DNA of 64,000 bases. Source: Panagrolaimus kolymaensis (taxonomy: Eukaryota > Nematoda > Chromadorea > Rhabditida > Panagrolaimidae). The stretch covers positions 62,001 to 126,000 of the forward strand of contig JAJQJQ010000071.1 in the NCBI GenBank assembly GCA_028622995.1, read 5' to 3'. Below the pieces are notes generated by a model. The model was not told the DNA's origin. It did not search any database and was given only the letters and a program-made list of their open reading frames with translations. Both the position numbers and the translations under genes were made by a program. This document shows, one piece after another, positions 59,053 to 64,000 of the stretch. Each line of letters begins with the position of its first letter. The stretch's first letter is position 1.

Positions 59053-61200
59053 TTACAATGCAGGATTATTAAATTTAAAAACTTTTTGAATTTTTAAATA
59101 AAAAATAAAACTTAAAAAGAATAATTTTCTTGAGCATGAAATGGGTGAAACTTCAAACTCGTTAATAAACTTTTGATTATTGAGAAGATGGTAAGGAACT
59201 ATGCCAAAATAAAATTTTCCTTTCATCATATTTCCTATCATATTTTGAAGGAAATCATTTTGAGCTTTTTTATATTCGCTAATAATTTTTTCATTTGTTA
59301 AATCCATAATTCCATTATTTATTTCAGATTTTGAGGTATATGGAGTTAAGCCAGCTTGAGCCATTTGACATGAGCATGCTAAAAGTGCTGAAAGGAAATC
59401 ATCCCCAAATGGCCAATATGCTGCAGATTGAACTGAACCATCAATAATTTTAGCGGGAAGATCTTAAAAATATTTTTAAAACCCTAATAATTAAATTTGA
59501 TTTTAAAAGTAAATTTACCAAATTCTTGAGTGCTTGGACGACCCAGCCCAATTCCATCAGTTTCATTATTTTGTATGGCTTGAACCATGGCTGGCACAGT
59601 TCGAAATCCACCAGTCACATACAGAATAGCATTTTTAACAGCGGGTTTAATTTTTTGTGCAAAATCCAAGAAAAATGCTTCACGCTTTATTGTGGATTCT
59701 CGCTTTTTAAATGCATTCTTTTCATACGTTCCACCCGAAAGTTCAATAAAATCAAGGCCAGCTTTCTGAAAGAAAAAATTAAACGTTTTAATAATGATTT
59801 TAAAATTATTTGAAAGAATAAAAAATATTTAGTTGCTTTAAATTTATCTTTCTTCAAACATTAATTTTTGTGTCTGAAAAAATGCGTTTTTTCTGTCGTT
59901 TCTTTTTTTGTTTGCGTTCATTTTTTTCCGTTTTTTTGTTGTTCTTTTGTATATGAGCAACACAAAATGAGAGCCATTCGCTTGGGGTCATACCGCAGTG
60001 AAAGCACGCCATCCCGTCCGATCTGGCAAGTTAAGCACTGCTGGGCTCGATTAGTACTTGGATGGGAGACCTCCTGGGAATCTCGAGTGCTCCAAGCTTT
60101 TTTTTTAATTTTCACCATACCTTTTTGAAGTTTTTTAAAAACCAAAATAGACAAGATACAAAAAAAAATGAACATTTTTATAAAAAAATTTAAATCAAAA
60201 ACTTTTAATTTTTTTAAAGAAAGGTTGCTTTTAATTAAATTAACTTACATCAATTACTTCAGCAATTTGAATTGCTTCATCATTGGTTAATCCTTCGCGT
60301 TGAAATTCCACGGAATTTAATTTAATTCCAATTACAAATCCCGTGGATGCTGGAATTTCATTTCGAATTGCATTATAAATATCTAAAACAATTCTAGCTC
60401 GATTTTGTGGTGAACCTCCATATTTATCCGTTCGTTTATTTGTGGTTCGTGAAAGAAATTGACCAATTAAATATCCATGAGCTCCATGAATTTGAATTCC
60501 ATCAAACCCACATTCATATAAAAATTTTGCAGTATAAACAAATTTATCAATTACTTCAGTTTGAACTTGTTCGGTGGTCAAAACTATTGGATTACCATAT
60601 TCTCGTCCAGCTGAATCATATTTTAAACTTATATCTGAGGATGAAAAAGGATGGGGATTCACTGCCATGGAAGTTTGTCGACCAGCATTACTAAGTTGAG
60701 CAATAATTAAGGCTCCATGTTTTTTAGAATGGCTTGCAATTTTACTCCAAATTTCTCGACGTACTGGAGAATCAAGTTCTTTTGAAATGATAGTGTTGCC
60801 AGGGGATTCAGCGTGGTTTTGATCAACCACAACATTTCCAGTTATAACAACCTAATAAAAATAAATTTGTTTAAATTTTCTTAATACTTTTTTTTGGGAA
60901 AAATAAAATTCAATTTTTTTTCACTTTAAAATATTTTATTTAAATTTATTTAATTTCATTGTAAAAGTTTACCCCAAATCCACCAGCTGACCATTTTTCA
61001 TACATATTTACATGAACATCGGATGCCATTCCAGTTATTTCGGGATTGGCTGGATTCCATGGAGCAATATATTCAGATAAAGCAGATTTTAAAAATCGAT
61101 TTTTGATTTTTCTTTTTGAAGTTGGAAATATTAATTCCTGGCCGAGAATTGTTGCATCCCCTGGATGCTCAACAGGAATTCTTTTAACCATTTTTTTCAA
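59053..61200 (-). CDS. Old Yellow Enzyme-type NAD(P)H:flavin oxidoreductase
   Basis: Exons 61200-60973, 60851-60249, 59765-59519 and 59462-59053 give 495 residues. It is an FMN-binding TIM barrel. The N-terminal part has KNRFLKSALSEY and YEKWSAGGFG. Exon 2 has IIAQLSNAGRQT, GFDGIQIHGAHGYLIGQFLS, then NKRTDKYGGSPQNRARI, the family signature. The later part has LYVTGGFRTVPAMVQAI and DGIGLGRP. The C-terminal 60 residues are extra and end in a hydrophobic stretch (FFLSFIFYLKIQK), possibly a membrane tail. Related nematode proteins exist but their physiological substrate is unclear. Intron 2 (59766-60248) contains a 5S rRNA gene on the opposite strand. An alternative start nine bases downstream (MVKRIPV) is possible. 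Confidence 0.9.
59980..60098 (+). rRNA. 5S ribosomal RNA
   Basis: Runs from GCTTGGGGTCATACCGCAGT to GAGTGCTCCAAGC, followed by a T-run terminator. It contains the conserved CACGCCATCCCGTCCGATCT and AGTTAAGC, and the internal control region GATGGGAGACC. The terminal GCTTGGGG/CTCCAAGC pair closes helix I. Single copy in this window, placed inside an intron of the minus-strand oxidoreductase gene. Confidence 0.96.
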
Positions 61201-62985
61201 TAAAAAAATGAAAGAAAATTAAATTTTGATCGACTTTCAAAGCGTCTATTTAAACAAAGCATAAAATCACAAATTAATGACGACTTTTTTTCCTTTCTTT
61301 TTTCTTTTATTTCTGCTCGACGCATAAACGTTCATTGTAGTTTTTAGTCCAAAAACTATAGTTTAGTTTGGATGGACGAGGATTGCATTCATTTTTTGAT
61401 TAAACAAGAGAAAAGAATGAGACACACAAAAAATAGCGTTCTAGCACTTATTTTGAATTCAGGTGGTCACAAAATTGAAGAAGAAATAAATAAATCAGTG
61501 AACACAAAGTAAAAGCATAAAAAAATAAAAGATAGATATGTTTTTAAAATTTATTAGAGATTCGAGTCACAAAATAGAATAAATAGTTTGAACAACGTCA
61601 TAAACAAAAAAAATTTAAAAGCTGTACTTTTTGTAAAACTTTTAATTAAATATTTTTACAATTTCATCATTCATTACAAAATTTAAAATAGTTTTTAAAA
61701 AAATAATTAATATTCAAACAAAAAAACTTTGTAGTCTTTGAAAGAAGAATAGGAAACAATAATTATTATTGATTAATTAAAAATTTATCTATGTACAATG
61801 TCGGTGAATGAACGATGAACGAAGAGAAAAAGAAAGAATGAACGAATATTCGAGAATTTAATTTATATTTAAACATTTGTATTTAATGTTGTAGAATTTT
61901 TGTTTGTTAAAAGTTTTAATAAAATATTAAGAAAAAAAAAGTTTAAATATTTCTTTTCACCTCTTTCCATTTTATGTAAATTTTTAGCAAAAACTGTATT
62001 TTGATTTCTTTTATATTCGAAAAGTTTAAGGCTTTTACTTCTTTATTTAAATCCAAAAGTTAATTTTTTATCTGTGCATTTTAATTTTCTTTTTCCAAAA
62101 TTAAGATGGCCGATTTTGATTCTTAATTTCCCTTCTTCACTTTCAATTTTTAAATGACTTCCATCAAAGATTAAGAATTCTTCTTGTTTTGATATATGGA
62201 ATTCAGATCCTCGTGAAGAAACTATGTAATCTCACTGTTGTTGGACTCTTGGCTGCTATCTGCTATTTTTACATTTTAGTTCATCTGTTCCTTTTAATAA
62301 TATTTACCAAACAAAAAACTTTTATTAAAAAAAAGAAAAAAGACTTTAATTAAATATTCAAAAAAGGAGAACAACATGTCTTCCAAAAAATATAGTTTTT
62401 GAATGATTGATGAAGAAAAAAAAGATCTAAACAATAATCGATGAAAATTAAGGCGGATGTTTATGGTTGGGTGGCACAAAAACAACAACAACAAAAAATA
62501 GATTAAAAAAAATCTTTGCCTGATCTGTTTTCGTTTACCTTTTCCTTGCCTGTAAAACAAAAATAATACCATAGCTTCATGATACTTCTTCATTTGACCA
62601 TAATAATAAAAAAAAATGCCATGTTTTTCTTCAAACAAAAACGATACGGCCGCATTTACGGGATAACGAAAAACATACTTCAGCAAAGTATTCAAGACAA
62701 AAGTTCTGCCATATTTTAGTCGCTAATACAAGTCATAAATGCTTTATCCCTTCTGTATTTTTTGATGGATGAATCTAGAAGAGATAAATAAAAAAATCCG
62801 ATGACTGTTTTGTTTACTGCAAAAAAGTTATTTTACATATAATACTTTTGAACGTTTTTTATAAAAGTTTATTTTCTTAAATTAAATATTACAAATTGTC
62901 TTTTTTTTTTAAATTTACACACACATAAGTAAATAAAAACCTTTGCTTATTTTTTTTTCGAAGCTCATTTTTTTTTTGTTGTTGC
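61201..62985. other. Intergenic stretch
   Basis: About 1.8 kb, AT-rich. A minus-strand open frame at 62294-62695 has poor coding character. It probably includes the 3' UTR of the kinase gene. Confidence 0.5.
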
Positions 62986-63820
62986 TCAAACATTTCCATC
63001 ATCAAGATTTGAAGGAATATTATAAGTAAAACCCAAAAATGTTGGATCTTGTTCCACATAAGTTGTTCCATTCATTAATGAATTCACTGGAGGTTTGAGG
63101 CGTTTAAATTCATCAGAAATCAACGAATCATCCGCATCATTTTTAACTTTGGGAATAAAAGTTGGTTTTATTTCTCGTCGCAAAAGTTTATCCCAATTAA
63201 TTGTTGCAAAAAATTCGTGTTCTTTTATTTCAGCAAAATCTCTCTTTGATCCAAGACGCTTATGTCGATCTTTTTGAAGTAAATTTTGTAAAATATCTCG
63301 AATAGGATTTGAAGCCAAATTTGAAATAATTAAAGGTTGATTTAAAATTCGATCATACATTTCTTTTTGATTTTTACAATAAAATGGTGGCAAACCAAAA
63401 AGCATTTCATAAAGGACTGAACCCAAACACCACCAATCGACAGAGCGATCATATTTTTTCTTTTGAATTACTTCAGGTGCAAGATATTCGGGGGTTCCAG
63501 CAAAAGTTCCCGTGGTATCTGAATGTTTTATTCCTTCTTTGCATAAACCAAAATCAGTTAATACAACATGGCCATAACGATCGAGAAGGATGTTTTCGGG
63601 TTTTAAATCACTAAAAAATTTGCATTTTTTTTTCATAAAAAATAAAATCCCACAGTGAAAGCTCAAAAAATAGTAATTTTCTCTAAAAAATTTGGCTATA
63701 AACTCACCGATAAATGATATCCTTTTCATGAAGATAACCAAGGGCGCAAGCAATTTCAGCTGCATAAAAACGTGAACGAGGTTCAGGAAAATTTTTTTCT
63801 TTTTGTAAATGCATGAATAA
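62986..63820 (-). CDS. sgk-1: SGK-type AGC protein kinase, 3' part (runs off right edge)
   Basis: Exons 63820-63708 and 63610-62986 are visible; more N-terminal exons lie beyond 64000. They encode the kinase domain from the N-lobe end ([20 protein letters not shown]), through [14 protein letters not shown] (catalytic loop), TDFGLCKEG (DFG), and the activation loop [15 protein letters not shown]. The C-lobe ([21 protein letters not shown]) and AGC tail follow, with [10 protein letters not shown] as the hydrophobic motif. The FLGFTY motif carries the expected phospho-acceptor. It matches SGK more than AKT by the [12 protein letters not shown] and DFGLCKEGI context. The kinase acts downstream of PI3K/TORC2 in stress, growth and ion regulation. 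The activation-loop Cys of vertebrate SGK (FCGT) is Ala here (FAGT). Confidence 0.92.
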
Positions 63821-64000
63821 CTGAAAAAAATAAAATAAAATGTAATTTAGCAATTTTTGTCATAAAAAACTATTTTCGAATTTATAATAAATTTTATTTT
63901 TCTTAATGTCGATTTTTGTAGTTTTATTTTTTAGTGGTGTGCTGCGAATAAAGTAATTTAAATTACCTGATGAACACTTCTCTTTTTTTTTAATTTTAAC

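Overview
The window looks like AT-rich nematode nuclear DNA, most likely a free-living or clade IV-type rhabditid. The reasons are short introns ending in TTTTAG or TTTCAG, long poly-T/poly-A intergenic runs, a serpentine chemoreceptor, a TBP-like-factor pair, an sgk-1-type kinase, BTB genes, and 3' splice-site-like TTTTAG/TTTCAG sequences just upstream of several start codons, as expected of trans-spliced genes. No source organism is given, so the species is an inference.

Layout. 1-1.2 kb (-): the 5' part of an EGF-type extracellular protein running off the left edge. 1.4-2.6 kb (+) and 12.75-13.87 kb (-): an inverted duplication carrying two nearly identical three-exon genes of unknown function. 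Between them lie a GPI-anchored Ly6-like gene (6.6-7.3 kb), tRNA-Ile(AAT) (7.3-7.4 kb), a decayed fucosyltransferase pseudogene broken by a foldback element (8.86-10.1 kb), and a five-exon BTB gene (10.6-12.0 kb). 14.6-17.2 kb (+): an eight-exon gene of unknown function. 21.1-23.1 kb (-): a secreted VWA-domain gene. 24.2-25.2 kb and 29.6-31.5 kb (-): two diverged paralogues of an unrecognised family, flanking a secreted-protein gene (26.7-28.6 kb, -) whose coding exon carries a transposon. 36.4-38.0 kb (+): a 7TM chemoreceptor. 38.3-40.8 and 43.15-45.0 kb (-): two TBP-like-factor genes. 45.7-51.1 kb (+): B3GNTL1/QTGAL-type galactosyltransferase, inositol monophosphatase and Tctex1 dynein light chain, closely spaced and possibly an operon. 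51.7-52.7 kb (-): a PRELI/slowmo protein. 54.4-56.9 kb (+): a BPNT2/gPAPP-type Golgi phosphatase followed by a CCDC115/Vma22-like V-ATPase assembly factor. 57.2-57.8 kb (-): a BTB pseudogene. 59.05-61.2 kb (-): an Old Yellow Enzyme-type oxidoreductase with a 5S rRNA gene inside an intron. 63-64 kb (-): the 3' part of an sgk-1 kinase running off the right edge.

The window is unusually rich in short palindromic elements. Four are bounded by exact 8-bp target duplications and begin CAG or TAG, which fits nonautonomous hAT elements. Others are near-perfect hairpins or foldbacks, some carrying a shared GATCC-rich internal repeat. The most interesting gene-level signals are a mutually exclusive exon pair in the inositol monophosphatase gene, apparent non-canonical 5' splice sites (ATAAGT) whose use is forced by reading frame and conserved C-terminal sequence, the hAT insertion into a coding exon, and the TBP-like-factor duplicate with a long TP-R-R repeat tail. 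All gene models are read by eye from splice signals and reading-frame continuity. No alignment or expression data were available.
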